Assembly: GCF_003236395.1 (NCBI RefSeq)
Contig: NZ_POUD01000030.1
Location: forward strand, 1 to 49,933
DNA length: 49,933 nt
DNA from: Nonomuraea aridisoli
Lineage (GTDB): Bacteria > Actinomycetota > Actinomycetes > Streptosporangiales > Streptosporangiaceae
Direction of reading: 5' to 3'
Part shown: positions 1 to 7,922 of the stretch, piece by piece
Layout: the number at the start of each line of letters is the position of its first letter
Position numbering within the stretch: the stretch's first letter is position 1
The notes under the pieces: model-generated
Databases searched by the model: none
Told to the model about the DNA's origin: nothing
What the model saw: only the letters and a program-made list of their open reading frames with translations
Position numbers and translations under genes: made by a program

Positions 1-123
1 ATGCCGGGGGCCGTGGGCGGGATGGGGTTGTGGGTCGCCCGCCTGCTGTCGTCCGACCTGACACTGCGCGTCGGTGATCATGGCAGTACGGTCGTCATGC
101 GCTTCCCCGGCAAGGACGGCTGA
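1..123 (+). CDS. C-terminal end of an anti-sigma/histidine-kinase-like ATPase (partial)
   Basis: The window opens inside a reading frame that runs to TGA at 121-123. The last 40 residues include a GMGLWVARLL stretch followed by short beta-strand-like segments ending in VVMRFPGK. That pattern (glycine-rich G2-type box, then strands) is what the end of RsbW/HATPase_c anti-sigma or serine-kinase domains looks like in actinobacteria. The ATG at base 1 is probably internal, since the conserved Asn box would lie upstream of the window. Family assignment rests on this short tail only. A strong hairpin follows the stop. Confidence 0.55.
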   Translation: MPGAVGGMGLWVARLLSSDLTLRVGDHGSTVVMRFPGKDG

Positions 124-148
124 CTCTTCTGCTTTCCTGAGCTGGTAA

Positions 149-185
149 CCGCCGACGCGGGGCTTTCCGCACGCCGCGTCGGCGG
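149..185. terminator. Intergenic hairpin, probable bidirectional terminator
   Basis: Perfect 12-bp stem, CCGCCGACGCGG (149-160) with CCGCGTCGGCGG (174-185), and a 13-nt loop. It lies between the rightward gene ending at 123 and the leftward gene ending at 247, so it could stop transcription from both sides. There is no T-run, which is usual in high-GC actinobacteria. Confidence 0.6.
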
Positions 186-246
186 CTTCACTCGGTGGGC
201 CGGTCACCGGCTTGTGTTCACCGGCTTGTCGGCACCGGCTTTCGGG

Positions 247-444
247 TTATCGGCGGACTCGGCCGCGCCAGTTGCCGGACCCCGTGCGGAAGCTCGCCGT
301 GCCGACGCCTGCCTGGTGCAGGGCCAGCAGGGCCAGCCCCAGCAGGACGAACGTCATGCCGGAGAACCCGCCGGGAATCGACGCGCCTACGAGATCGAGC
401 AGGAAGCCGAGCCCGAAGACGATCGCTGCGACGATCGCGAGCAT
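247..444 (-). CDS. Small two-helix membrane protein
   Basis: A 65-residue protein with a hydrophobic segment at residues 1-20 (LAIVAAIVFGLGFLLDLVGA), a short SIPGG turn and a second hydrophobic segment at about 29-43, then a basic tail rich in Arg (ending WRGRVRR). It is the last gene of a leftward group, starting 6 nt after the stop of the gene at 451-1476. I do not recognise a named family; small proteins of this shape are common in actinobacterial membrane or stress operons. Function unknown. Confidence 0.6.
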   Translation of the reverse strand: MLAIVAAIVFGLGFLLDLVGASIPGGFSGMTFVLLGLALLALHQAGVGTASFRTGSGNWRGRVRR

Positions 445-450
445 GTCATG

Positions 451-1476
451 TCACCTCGTTCCCTGACTCTGATACTGACTCTGGTCGTGACCAGGGGACT
501 TGCTGGACAGCGCGAGCAGCCGCTCCAGGACGTTGCGGTACTCGCGGAACGCCTGACGCAGCTCCTCGGTGTCGGCGCTCCCGGCGTCCTTCCACCGGCC
601 GCGCAGGGCGTTCGTCCGGCTGGTCAGCGTGCTGGTGAGGGACTCCACCACCTCTTCCACCAACCCGTCCGCCCGCTGGACCGCCTCGCCCGGGTCGTCC
701 ACGAACGACGCCTGCACGTCGCGCCAGCGCGCCTGCACCTCGGTCGGATCCTGGTCGAACAGGACGATCTCGTCGGGCGCGGCGTGCGCCGGCGCCGCCT
801 CACCGGCAGGACGGCCGTCTCCGGGCTCGGCCGGCAGGTCGCCGTCCGTCCGGGCGTACGGATCCCGGTAGGCGGGGTCCTCGAGCACGTCCGCCTCGAC
901 GGCCGTCGCGGGGATCCCGGCGACCGGCGTGACGGCGCCAGGAGCGGCGGCCGCGTGTTCGTCGTCGTGCCGCGTGCTCCGTCCGGCGACGTGCTCGTCC
1001 TCGTACGGCGTGCTCCGTGCGGCCACGTGCTCGTCGTCGCGCTGCGGGCTCCGCTCGGCCGTGCCACCGGCGTACCCGGCTTCACGACCGTCCTCGCGGA
1101 CAGCCGCGGGGTCGCCACGGCGGGCGTCCTCGTCGTCGTCGGCGAGGTCGTTCCGCCGGCCGGATTCCCACGTGGAGTCCCGGCCGGACTCCCGCGCGAC
1201 GTCATCGGCCGCGCCGACGGCGCCCCTTCGCTCACCGCCGTCCTCGGCGACGGCGCCCCTGTGGTCACCGTCGTCCTCGGCGTCCTTGACGGCGTTCCTC
1301 GCGTCCGGCTCCCGGCCGGTCACGTCCGCCTCGGCGTGATCCCGGCCCGTCGCGTCCGCGTCGGTGCGGTCGGCGTGGTCCATGGGGGACCGATCCCTGT
1401 CCGTGCCGTCATGGGAGTCGGTCTCTTGTCTGCGTTGCGACGGCACTTTCAGCTCGTCGCCGGTCATATCGTTCAC
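451..1476 (-). CDS. Acidic low-complexity protein with C-terminal helical domain
   Basis: 341 residues. Residues 1-240 are highly charged (Asp, Glu, Arg, His) and probably disordered. They include a repeat of about 13 residues, seen as DDEHVAARST, EDEHVAGRST and DDEHAAAA, at about 147-177. Residues 246-325 form a helical domain containing RWRDVQASFVDDPGEAVQRA and later TEELRQAFREYRNVLERLL. The same domain occurs in the upstream gene (RWTEVQERFVDAP and TEDLRQAMVHYRALFEELL), so the two are paralogues. The start overlaps the upstream stop by 4 nt (1473-1476), indicating translational coupling. No signal peptide or membrane segment is seen. Function unknown; the tail may act as a flexible tether for the shared domain. 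Confidence 0.75.
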   Translation of the reverse strand: MNDMTGDELKVPSQRRQETDSHDGTDRDRSPMDHADRTDADATGRDHAEADVTGREPDARNAVKDAEDDGDHRGAVAEDGGERRGAVGAADDVARESGRDSTWESGRRNDLADDDEDARRGDPAAVREDGREAGYAGGTAERSPQRDDEHVAARSTPYEDEHVAGRSTRHDDEHAAAAPGAVTPVAGIPATAVEADVLEDPAYRDPYARTDGDLPAEPGDGRPAGEAAPAHAAPDEIVLFDQDPTEVQARWRDVQASFVDDPGEAVQRADGLVEEVVESLTSTLTSRTNALRGRWKDAGSADTEELRQAFREYRNVLERLLALSSKSPGHDQSQYQSQGTR

Positions 1477-2021
1477 CGTCCTCGGGGAGTCTCTTCCAGC
1501 AGCTCCTCGAACAGCGCGCGGTAGTGCACCATGGCCTGCCGGAGGTCCTCCGTGGAGGCCTCCTTCCTGGCCGCCCGGCCGCTGATCTCGTGAGCCGCCC
1601 TGTAGTGGTCGAGCGTCGCCGCGTGCCCCACCGACAGGTCGGACAGCCGCTGCTCGAAGTTCTCCGTCGGGTAACCGCGTTCCGCCATGACGGCCGTGAC
1701 CAGTTGGTCGGCCTCGGTCACCGCGAACGCCGGTGCGTCGACGAAGCGTTCCTGGACCTCGGTCCAGCGATTGGCGTACGTGTTGCGCGCCTCTTCGGGG
1801 AGAGGGCGGATGTCCAGCTCCGCGTGCCGCTGCTCGCGTTCGAGCAGCTCCTGCTCCGCCTCACGGCGGTTGTCGCGTTCTGCTACCACGCGTTCGTACT
1901 CAGGGCCGAAACGTTCGCGCAGATGGGAGCGGCGCTTCTGCTGCTGCAGCACGAAATAACCCACTGCGGCGAGCGCCACCACCGCGACCACGACGACGGC
2001 CACCCATGCCCAGGTGGTCAT
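1473..2021 (-). CDS. Membrane-anchored protein with the shared actinobacterial helical domain
   Basis: 182 residues from ATG at 2021, preceded by a GGAGG ribosome-binding site 9 nt upstream; an open frame extending further upstream has no such signal. Residues 3-23 form one N-terminal transmembrane helix, followed by a basic QQQKRRSHLRER stretch and a charged helical region (to about residue 80). The conserved domain is at about 85-178: RWTEVQERFVDAPAFAVTEA, then a YRALFEELLEE end. This layout (anchor, coiled coil, domain) recurs in uncharacterised actinobacterial proteins; I know no assigned function. It is coupled to the next gene by a 4-nt overlap and is the first of three genes in the operon. 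Confidence 0.75.
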   Translation of the reverse strand: MTTWAWVAVVVVAVVALAAVGYFVLQQQKRRSHLRERFGPEYERVVAERDNRREAEQELLEREQRHAELDIRPLPEEARNTYANRWTEVQERFVDAPAFAVTEADQLVTAVMAERGYPTENFEQRLSDLSVGHAATLDHYRAAHEISGRAARKEASTEDLRQAMVHYRALFEELLEETPRGR

Positions 2022-2089
2022 GATTTTCGCCTCCGGTCTCTGTGTTGAGACCAGCGACTGCCCTCGTACAGGCAGGTAAAACTTAGGTA

Positions 2090-2515
2090 TCAGTGCCCTT
2101 CTAGGCCCTTTCGCGCTGCTGCGAGCACCTTTGCGACGTGTGAGCCCTCTGGGGGAGCCGGGACCTCGCTGAACCCCTCCCCGGGGTCGTACCGTACGTC
2201 CAGCCCGGAGTCCACCAGCCGCTGCGCCCACCGCAGCGCGGTGTTCAACCTCTCGGCCGCCGGCGGCTTGCCCTGCGCCGCCGCCGACAGGTTCCGCAGA
2301 TTGGTGGCCGGCCCCGACTGGCTGTGCGCGCGGGCCAGCTTCCACGGAACGGCGGCGCTGTGGTCGAGCATCGGTTTGACCAGCCCGGCGGCCCGCTTGG
2401 CCTGCAACACCCCGGACTCGCTCACCCCGAAGTGAGCGGCCAGCTCCTGCACGCTCATGCCCTCGGCGACGAGCCTGGCCAGTTCCTCACGATCGATGGT
2501 CGCCTTCCGCCCCAC
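2090..2515 (-). CDS. HTH DNA-binding protein
   Basis: 141 residues from GTG at 2515, which sits 7 nt after a GGGGAGG ribosome-binding site. A longer in-frame start at 2650 would lie inside the tRNA gene and is rejected. Residues 4-48 form a helix-turn-helix: [20 protein letters not shown] followed by [18 protein letters not shown]. It resembles the short HTH of resolvase/Fis-like or Nsr-type small regulators. The remainder (about 60-141) contains [21 protein letters not shown] and has no clear domain. It lies upstream of, and in the same direction as, the three-gene membrane operon and may regulate it (inference). It is divergent from the tRNA-Pro gene. Confidence 0.7.
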   Translation of the reverse strand: MGRKATIDREELARLVAEGMSVQELAAHFGVSESGVLQAKRAAGLVKPMLDHSAAVPWKLARAHSQSGPATNLRNLSAAAQGKPPAAERLNTALRWAQRLVDSGLDVRYDPGEGFSEVPAPPEGSHVAKVLAAARKGLEGH

Positions 2516-2607
2516 CCGGCTGCCTCCCCGCTCTCCGTGTACGCGCGCACCTCCGATGTGCGCTAAGGTTATGACGTCCCGCCCCGCAGGGGGGCGGCCG
2601 ACACAAC

Positions 2608-2684
<77 letters not shown>

Positions 2685-2702
2685 GATCGACGCTGGTCGA
2701 GC

Positions 2703-2733
2703 AGGGTGTCACTCATCAGAGTGACACCCTTTC
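2703..2733 (+). terminator. Hairpin after tRNA-Pro, probable terminator
   Basis: Perfect 11-bp stem, AGGGTGTCACT (2703-2713) with AGTGACACCCT (2720-2730), loop CATCAG, followed by TTTC. It starts 18 nt after the tRNA CCA end. The leftward integrase relic runs into this hairpin. Confidence 0.7.
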
Positions 2734-2739
2734 GCATCT

Positions 2740-3090
2740 CCCGAGGGGACCGCCGGCATCCCGGTGTCTATGACGATCTTCCGGAACGCTCGTCTGACGT
2801 TGTGGGCGTCGAGAGGTGTGCCGACGTGTGAGGCGAAGACAAGCCGGTGATCCTGCCACTTGTCGCCTGCCACCTTCTTGTCTTTCCGCTGTTGTTGCCG
2901 GTGCGCCTTGAAGCGCTTCCACGCGGCGCTTCCGCGGCGCCAGGGGCGCCGTGAGCGCCTTGGGACTGGTACCGCCTCCTTCCCGTACCGAGCGCCACAC
3001 AGCGATCCACGTTGGGATGCCCTTGTCTGGATCGCCGATGAGATCAAGCCCGCGGTAGTCGCTGACCTCGACGGCGACATCGTCGCCTAC
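2740..3090 (-). pseudogene. Frameshifted, truncated tyrosine recombinase (integrase) relic
   Basis: Two reading frames on this strand together read as the middle of a pSAM2-like tyrosine integrase. The first, up to about 2915, reads DLIGDPDKG, WIAVWRSVREGG and RKRRVEALQ. The second continues in another frame with KAHRQQQRKDKKVAGDKW, HRLVFASHVGTPLDAHNV and RRAFRKIVIDTGMP. In intact relatives the line continues into the helix with the catalytic HxxR and the terminal Tyr; here the frame leaves the family after DTGMP. The N-terminal SAM-like domain is also missing. The gene therefore carries at least one frameshift near 2915 and deletions at both ends, and cannot make an active enzyme. Its place, 50-100 nt from tRNA-Pro and pointing at it, fits a decayed element integrated at that tRNA. 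Bases 3136-3243 hold nothing recognisable. Confidence 0.75.
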
Positions 3091-3243
3091 GGGCACCAGT
3101 GGCATCACGAGATCAACAAGAGACGGGCTGCCCATCGCGACGAAATGTAGCGGCGCATTGCAACTGGCCGAGGTGGTGCGCGCGTGCCGGCCAGGCTTCT
3201 TCGTACTTAAGGCCTTGGGCTCAGTGGCTTGGCTCGGCCGGCC

Positions 3244-4014
3244 CTACGCGTCGACAAGGGCTTGTATCAGCCTGTATGTACATTCTGGCGTCAGTCCCTG
3301 GGCTATGAATTCTTTTTCTATGAACAAATTCTTCTGCTTGCGGGCGGCATTGCGCTGGAGCACGCCAAGGCTTATATCGGCACTGGTTCGACAGCTCTCG
3401 CTTTCCCAGGTTTGGATCTCCCTTGTTGCGGCTGTAAGCGCCCTCCCGGCGTTGCGAATGAGGAGATATCCCTCCCCTTGGGGTAGCTTCTGAGAATCTA
3501 GATCGATGCCTCCACGAAAGGAGACGTTGCGGAGTCGGGCGGAGGAAAAATCGTTATTGTGATATCTGTAGGCTGGAGTTTCCGATGGATCGGCATCCCA
3601 TTTATCGGCGTCGAACACGACGTCTCGGATGAGCGCATCATCAAACACGCAGTCAATGAATTCTGCATCCAGAAACTGCATGTTTTGAATGGTGGCGCCG
3701 TTGAAGGAGCATGCAACGAACCTCGCGTGCCCTGGGATCGTCCTCTCGATTTTGCAGCCATCGAAATTGCAGTTCTTGTATATGGAAGGCGCTCCGCCGT
3801 CGCCGAGCCCTCCTGCTGTGATGAGCGAGCCCTGGAACGTGCACCTGGTCAACACGCTGCCATCCGTGACAGTGATGTGGGTGAGTTTTCTGAGGGAAAA
3901 GTCGCCGTCCTTGATTTCGGCGCCCATGACATCCAGCTCTGCGTCGGCGGATTTATTCGTGTTGGTTTCCGGCCTGGCAGAGATCTCTATGACAAAGTCG
4001 TTGTCGTCGGTCAT
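3244..4014 (-). CDS. Pentapeptide-repeat-like protein
   Basis: 256 residues. From about residue 35 to 175 the chain shows loose five-residue periodicity typical of right-handed beta-helix pentapeptide proteins: LTRCTFQGSLI, YKNCNFDGCKIER, FVACSFNGATIQNMQF and FIDCVFDDALIRDVVF. The Cys/Phe at stacked positions and the F-D/N-G-A-x-I pattern support this. The C-terminal 70 residues look alpha-helical. No signal peptide. The ATG at 4014 has a GGAG site 7 nt upstream and overlaps the preceding gene by 4 nt. Base composition is clearly lower in GC than the flanks (many AT-ending codons), so the gene was probably acquired horizontally, perhaps as cargo of the element whose integrase relic lies beside it. 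Cellular role unknown. Confidence 0.75.
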   Translation of the reverse strand: MTDDNDFVIEISARPETNTNKSADAELDVMGAEIKDGDFSLRKLTHITVTDGSVLTRCTFQGSLITAGGLGDGGAPSIYKNCNFDGCKIERTIPGHARFVACSFNGATIQNMQFLDAEFIDCVFDDALIRDVVFDADKWDADPSETPAYRYHNNDFSSARLRNVSFRGGIDLDSQKLPQGEGYLLIRNAGRALTAATREIQTWESESCRTSADISLGVLQRNAARKQKNLFIEKEFIAQGLTPECTYRLIQALVDA

Positions 4015-4301
4015 CGGCTATCTCCGTCTCGGGAATCGGCGTCTTTCCGCGTGATGCGACGATTCGCGGTGTGCCGGCGCACTAGGGCGATCAGTCCTGT
4101 CTCGATGACAAGTAGCGCCAGCGCGATCACTCCGGATGCGGCGATCATCTCTTCCTCTGAAAGGCCGCCTGCACATTCTGTTATATTGCCGCCCTCATAC
4201 AATAAGGCGCAGTCGTGCCCAAGGATCACGGCAACGACGAACCAGTTGGCAAGAAGAAGGGGAATCGCGCCCAGGGCAAGGAGTAGCGGGATGTTATTCA
4301 C
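4011..4301 (-). CDS. Small membrane protein with two transmembrane helices
   Basis: 96 residues. Helix 1 lies at about residues 4-27 (LLLALGAIPLLLANWFVVAV). It is followed by an exported loop with two Cys (HDCALLYEGGNITECAGG) and helix 2 at about 52-75 (MIAASGVIALALLVIETGLI), with a basic, polar tail. GTG at 4301 is the only in-frame start after an upstream stop; an AGGAG motif abuts it, closer than usual. It overlaps the pentapeptide-like gene by 4 nt, so the two are probably co-translated. The lower GC content matches that gene. No known family; the two loop cysteines could form a disulfide. Confidence 0.65.
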   Translation of the reverse strand: MNNIPLLLALGAIPLLLANWFVVAVILGHDCALLYEGGNITECAGGLSEEEMIAASGVIALALLVIETGLIALVRRHTANRRITRKDADSRDGDSR

Positions 4302-4355
4302 CCTCCTGGTTGCCGGGTTCGCCTTTGCCGGAACGGGTTCCGCGAGCTCGGCTTG

Positions 4356-5105
4356 TCAGTCGGCGTTCAGGACGAAGAAGAGGAAGCTTGGGGTGGTGGC
4401 GAGGAGGCGGTAATCGTCGGGGAACAGGTCGCGGGCGGCCGGTACGGGGAGTGGTTCGCTGATGGTGGCCAGGCGGAAGCCTGCCGTGGTGAAGGCGTCG
4501 GTCATCGCGTGCAGTGGTCGATGCCAGAAGCTCATCTGGGCGGTCTGGCCGCCCAGGGTCCATTCTTCGGTCCAGTTGTTGGTGGCGAAATAGCTGATCT
4601 TGCGCCCGGCCATGCGGTGCATGGCAAGGATTATCAGCGGATGGTCGACGGACACGATCAGCCGGCCGCCGGGCGACAGCACGCGCCGCATTTCGGAGAG
4701 CGTCGGTCCCCAGTCTTCCAGGTAGTGCAGGACCAGGGACGCCATGACATCGTCGAACGCGCCGTCCGGGAACGGCAGGGGATCACGTAGGTCGCCTACC
4801 TGCAAGTCCGCGCCGTCACCGAGCCGCTTCCGGGCCAGTTCCAGCATTCCGGTGCTGCTGTCGATGCCGGTCACGACGGCTCCCCGGTCGCGCAGCTCCG
4901 CGAAGAGCGGGCCCGAGCCGCAGCCGGCGTCGAGGATCCGCCGGCCGGCCACCTCTCCGGCGAGGGCCAGGATGGCGGGACGCTCGTAATAGGCGTTCAT
5001 GATGCCGGCCTCGTTCTCGGCCGTGTACGCCTCGGCGTGAGTGTCATAGTCGTTGGCTCGGAACGGGCGTGCGGACTCGACGTGATCTTCGGGCGCGGTA
5101 GGCAT
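4356..5105 (-). CDS. Class I SAM-dependent methyltransferase
   Basis: 249 residues with a Rossmann methyltransferase core. Motif I ILDAGCGSG is at 57-65, acidic D82 at the end of strand 2 (VVTGIDSST) binds the ribose of SAM, LQVGDLRDPLPF is at 101-112, and the post-motif FDDVMASLVLHYLEDW (117-132) and LSPGGRLIVS (143-152) follow. This is the Methyltransf_11/UbiE-type small-molecule or cofactor methyltransferase fold; the substrate cannot be told. The C-terminal segment (YFATNNWTEEWTLGG and later) is found in actinobacterial members of unknown substrate. It is first in a leftward group with the two low-GC genes downstream (54-nt gap). Confidence 0.85.
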   Translation of the reverse strand: MPTAPEDHVESARPFRANDYDTHAEAYTAENEAGIMNAYYERPAILALAGEVAGRRILDAGCGSGPLFAELRDRGAVVTGIDSSTGMLELARKRLGDGADLQVGDLRDPLPFPDGAFDDVMASLVLHYLEDWGPTLSEMRRVLSPGGRLIVSVDHPLIILAMHRMAGRKISYFATNNWTEEWTLGGQTAQMSFWHRPLHAMTDAFTTAGFRLATISEPLPVPAARDLFPDDYRLLATTPSFLFFVLNAD

Positions 5106-5272
5106 GCGGGCTATCCTGGCTCACCAGGCTCGGGCGGCGCCAATGGGACGGATGCCGACAGAAGAGCGCAAACCGATCGACCATCGCCACCTGGCGGTAG
5201 GTGATCTGTCCGTCTTGTTCCAGTACAGGTGCCATGCACGTCAGGTGGTTGAGCCGGCAGGAAGGGGAGCGG

Positions 5273-5614
5273 GTGGGCGAGGATGTGATCGGGGCGTGGC
5301 TGGACCGGATCCACGATGAGTACGAAGAGTTCGCCTACCGGTATGTCCACGCCGCTTATCAGGTGGTGCGTCCGCCTCGCCGACAAGCGCGTCACGGTGA
5401 GGTGACCCTGAGCGCCGAATCGGACGGCGGTTACCTGCTGCGCGCCGGAGAGTGGGACCCAGGGCTGCGGCTGCGTGATGACGCGGCGTGCGAGGCCTTC
5501 CTGGCGCATTTGAAGGGGCGGTATCTGCGATTCGGCCAGTCTTCCATGGACGTGTGGGAGGCCGCTGCCCATGACCGCTACGTAGCAGGTCTGCACGACT
5601 GGGAGCGACTGTGA
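5273..5614 (+). CDS. Hypothetical protein
   Basis: About 113 residues from GTG at 5273, chosen because AAGGGGAG lies 5 nt upstream; ATG at 5234 (126 residues) is the alternative. The sequence is acidic at the start (WLDRIHDEYEEFAYRYVHAA), then a mixed region with GEWDPGLRLRDDAACEAFLA and YLRFGQSSMDVWEAAAHDRY. No signal peptide or membrane segment. I do not recognise the family. It is divergent from the methyltransferase gene. From 5615 to 5787 I see no gene or clear signal. Confidence 0.55.
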   Translation: MGEDVIGAWLDRIHDEYEEFAYRYVHAAYQVVRPPRRQARHGEVTLSAESDGGYLLRAGEWDPGLRLRDDAACEAFLAHLKGRYLRFGQSSMDVWEAAAHDRYVAGLHDWERL

Positions 5615-5787
5615 CCGGGCACCCGCGTTCAGTTTCGGCGCGGTGGACGCGGGCCGGTAGAGCGATGTGGAGAGCCTCATAGAAGCGTTCGGCACGGGGC
5701 GGGGTCCGGCTGTCGTCAGGCGTATCGGGTCGTCATGCGGGGCATGGCGACAGGCTGTACCGGTGCTCGGGCGGTGTCAGGGGCCGG

Positions 5788-7296
5788 TTAGCGGGCGTTG
5801 CGGAGGGCGAGGGTGGCTACGACTGCGGTGAGTGTCAGGAGGGCTGCTCCGACTACTGCGGTGACGTTGATTCCGTTGGTGAAGGCTGTTGTCGCGGCAG
5901 TGGTGACAGAGTCGGCCAGCTGAGCCGGTAGGTGTTCGGCTGCGGAAAGCGCCGCGCCCAAGGTGGAGCCGGCCGCGTCGGCGGTGGCCGGTGGGAGGTC
6001 CGCGGGGAGGGCGGCGGCGATGTCCCGGCGGTAGACGGCGGTGGCGATGCTGCCGAGGACGGCGATGCCGAGGGCGCCGCCGAGCTCCGTGCCGGTCTCG
6101 TTCAGGGCGGCTGCGGCGCCGGCCTTGTGCGGGGGTGCGGTCGCCACGACGAGGTTGTACGCCAGGGTGATGGCCATGCCCATGCCGAAGCCGAGCACGC
6201 CGTAGCCGGTGACGAGCGAGGCGACGGTGTCGTCGGCGTCCAGCCGGGTGAGGAGGGCGAAGCCGGCGGCGGCCAGCGCCAGGCCGGCGCCGATCACCGG
6301 CCCCGGGCGCAGCCGGCGGACGATGACGGTGCCCAGCGCGATGCCCGGCATCACGGCGGCGACCATGGGGATCATCCACAGCGCGGCCACGAAGGGGCGG
6401 TAGCCGAGAACGAGCTGGAGGTGCTGCACGACGAGCATGCCGACTCCCGCCGATGCCACGGTGAGCACGACGTTGGCCCCGATCGCCGCCGAGAACGCGG
6501 GGCGGGCGAACAGGCGGACGTCGATCAGGGGGTGGGCGGCCGCACGCTGGCGGCGTACGAAGACATGGCCGACGGCCAGGCCGACTGCGATGGCGATGAG
6601 CGGCGGCGTGGTCAGGCCGTCCTCGGCCAGCTTCTTCAGCCCCCAGACGACCGGCAGGATGGCGGCCATCGACAGGGCCGCGCCGAGCAGGTCGAAGCGG
6701 CCGGGGCGCGGATCGGTGTGCTCGGGCAACAGCAGGGGGGCCAGGATCAGCAGGAGCGCCATCACCGGGATGTTGGGCAGAAAGACCGAGCCCCACCAGA
6801 AGTGCTCGACCAGCAGGCCGCCGACGACCGAGCCGAGCGGGGTGCCGACGCTGAACGCGCCGGTCCACACGGCGACCGCGGTGCGTCGCTGGGCGGCGTC
6901 GTGGAACATGTTGCGGATCAGGGCGAGCGTGGAGGGCGCGAGGGTGGCGCCGCCGATGCCGAGCAGCGCGCGTGCCGCGATGAGCATCTCCGTGCTGGTG
7001 GAGAACGCCGCCAGCAGCGAGGCGGCGCCGAAGGCGGCGGCGCCGATCATCAGGAGTCGTCGCCGGCCGAGGCGATCGCCCAGGGTGCCCATCGTGATGA
7101 GCAGCCCGGCCATCAGGAAGCCGTAGACGTCCATGATCCACAGCAGCCCGCTGCCGCTGGGCTCCAGGTCGGCGCTGATCCAGGGGGCCGCCATGAACAG
7201 CACGGTCAGGTCCATGGACACCAGCAGGGCGGGCACCGTCAGCACGGCCAGGCCGATCCATTCCTTGCGGCCGGCCTTCGTCTCGGGAGAAGTCAT
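5788..7296 (-). CDS. MFS drug efflux transporter, DHA2 (QacA/SmvA-like) family
   Basis: 502 residues, the usual length for 14-helix DHA2 drug:proton antiporters. The N-terminal helix carries LLVSMDLTVLFMAAPWI, a variant of the motif LDxTVVNVALP with a conserved membrane Asp. Motif A is GDRLGRRRLL (about 94-103), and motif C-like glycines appear in WTGAFSVGTPLGSVVGG (about 147-163). The family expels cationic or hydrophobic drugs. The start ATG at 7296 lies at the predicted transcription start of a strong promoter, so the mRNA is probably leaderless. It is divergent from a TetR gene through a shared operator, the standard arrangement for drug-induced efflux. Confidence 0.9.
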   Translation of the reverse strand: MTSPETKAGRKEWIGLAVLTVPALLVSMDLTVLFMAAPWISADLEPSGSGLLWIMDVYGFLMAGLLITMGTLGDRLGRRRLLMIGAAAFGAASLLAAFSTSTEMLIAARALLGIGGATLAPSTLALIRNMFHDAAQRRTAVAVWTGAFSVGTPLGSVVGGLLVEHFWWGSVFLPNIPVMALLLILAPLLLPEHTDPRPGRFDLLGAALSMAAILPVVWGLKKLAEDGLTTPPLIAIAVGLAVGHVFVRRQRAAAHPLIDVRLFARPAFSAAIGANVVLTVASAGVGMLVVQHLQLVLGYRPFVAALWMIPMVAAVMPGIALGTVIVRRLRPGPVIGAGLALAAAGFALLTRLDADDTVASLVTGYGVLGFGMGMAITLAYNLVVATAPPHKAGAAAALNETGTELGGALGIAVLGSIATAVYRRDIAAALPADLPPATADAAGSTLGAALSAAEHLPAQLADSVTTAATTAFTNGINVTAVVGAALLTLTAVVATLALRNAR

Positions 7297-7303
7297 CTCA
7301 CCA

Positions 7304-7332
7304 TGTATACAAATGTACTAGACGTGCGTCAA
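7304..7332 (-). promoter_or_regulatory. Promoter of the MFS gene
   Basis: On the minus strand TTGACG (7332-7327) is followed by a 17-nt spacer and TATACA (7309-7304), a near-consensus housekeeping promoter. The expected start of transcription is about 7297, next to the ATG at 7296, giving a leaderless or almost leaderless message. The -10 hexamer lies inside one arm of the operator. Confidence 0.75.
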
Positions 7333-7346
7333 GGACGTTTGTATAC
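7305..7346. promoter_or_regulatory. Predicted TetR operator, inverted repeat GTATACAAA / TTTGTATAC
   Basis: GTATACAAA (7305-7313) and TTTGTATAC (7338-7346) are exact inverted copies 24 nt apart. Each covers the -10 hexamer of one of the two divergent promoters, so a TetR protein bound at both arms would silence the efflux gene and its own gene together. Confidence 0.7.
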
Positions 7347-7347
7347 G
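7319..7347 (+). promoter_or_regulatory. Promoter of the tetR gene
   Basis: TAGACG (7319-7324), 17-nt spacer, TATACG (7342-7347). Transcription should start at about 7354, immediately before GTG 7356, so this message too would be leaderless or have a leader of only a few bases. Confidence 0.65.
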
Positions 7348-7355
7348 TTAGGCTC

Positions 7356-7922
7356 GTGCGCATGGGAAACCGTGAGGACCTGCTCGAAGGAGCGAAGCGC
7401 TGTCTGTACGAGCGCGGCTACGCCCGCACGACCGCGCGCGACATCGTGGCCGCGTCCGGCGCCAACCTGGCCTCGATCGGGTACCACTACGGCTCCAAAG
7501 AGGCCCTCCTGGACGCCGCCCTCATCGAGGCCATCGGCGAGCTGAGCGAGCGGTGGCTGCAGTGGAGCGCGGCCGACAAGGCGGATCTCGCCGAGGTCTG
7601 GGATCGCATCCTGGGCGAGTTCGACGCTCACCGGCCCCTGCTGATCGCGCACGTCGAGGCATGGGCGCAGGTCGAACGCTCGCCCGAGCTGAAGGAGCGG
7701 TTCGCGAAGTTCTACGCCGACCAGCTGGCCAGAGGCGTCGAGAGCTCCAGGGCCAAGCGCCCTCGGCTGGACGCCGGCACCGCCCGCGCGTTGTCGGCCG
7801 TGACCGGTGCGCTGGCCGACGGGCTGATCGTCCAGTGGCTGATCAACCCGGACCAGCTGCCCAGCGGACAGGAGATCGCGGCCGGACTGCGCGCCCTCGC
7901 CGACGCGATCGACGAGGAGTGA
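7356..7922 (+). CDS. TetR-family repressor of the efflux gene
   Basis: 188 residues from GTG 7356 (ATG 7362 is also possible). Residues 5-50 are a classic TetR DNA-binding domain: [20 protein letters not shown], then [20 protein letters not shown] and [10 protein letters not shown]. The rest is the all-helical ligand-binding and dimer domain. The family represses a neighbouring transporter and releases DNA when a drug binds. The divergent MFS gene and the inverted repeat between them make that the likely target. No ribosome-binding site is seen, in keeping with the predicted leaderless transcript. Confidence 0.9.
   Translation: MRMGNREDLLEGAKRCLYERGYARTTARDIVAASGANLASIGYHYGSKEALLDAALIEAIGELSERWLQWSAADKADLAEVWDRILGEFDAHRPLLIAHVEAWAQVERSPELKERFAKFYADQLARGVESSRAKRPRLDAGTARALSAVTGALADGLIVQWLINPDQLPSGQEIAAGLRALADAIDEE

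Noticed and set aside
1..123. Treating ATG at base 1 as the start of a 40-residue protein
   Set aside because: The peptide reads as the end of an ATPase domain, so the ATG is most likely internal.
2860..3150. Rightward open frame over the integrase relic
   Set aside because: No recognisable domain; the minus strand reads as integrase in two frames.
5932..7545. Long open frame of over 500 codons opposite the MFS gene
   Set aside because: Gly/Arg/Gln-rich composition with no domain; it is the high-GC antisense shadow of the transporter gene.
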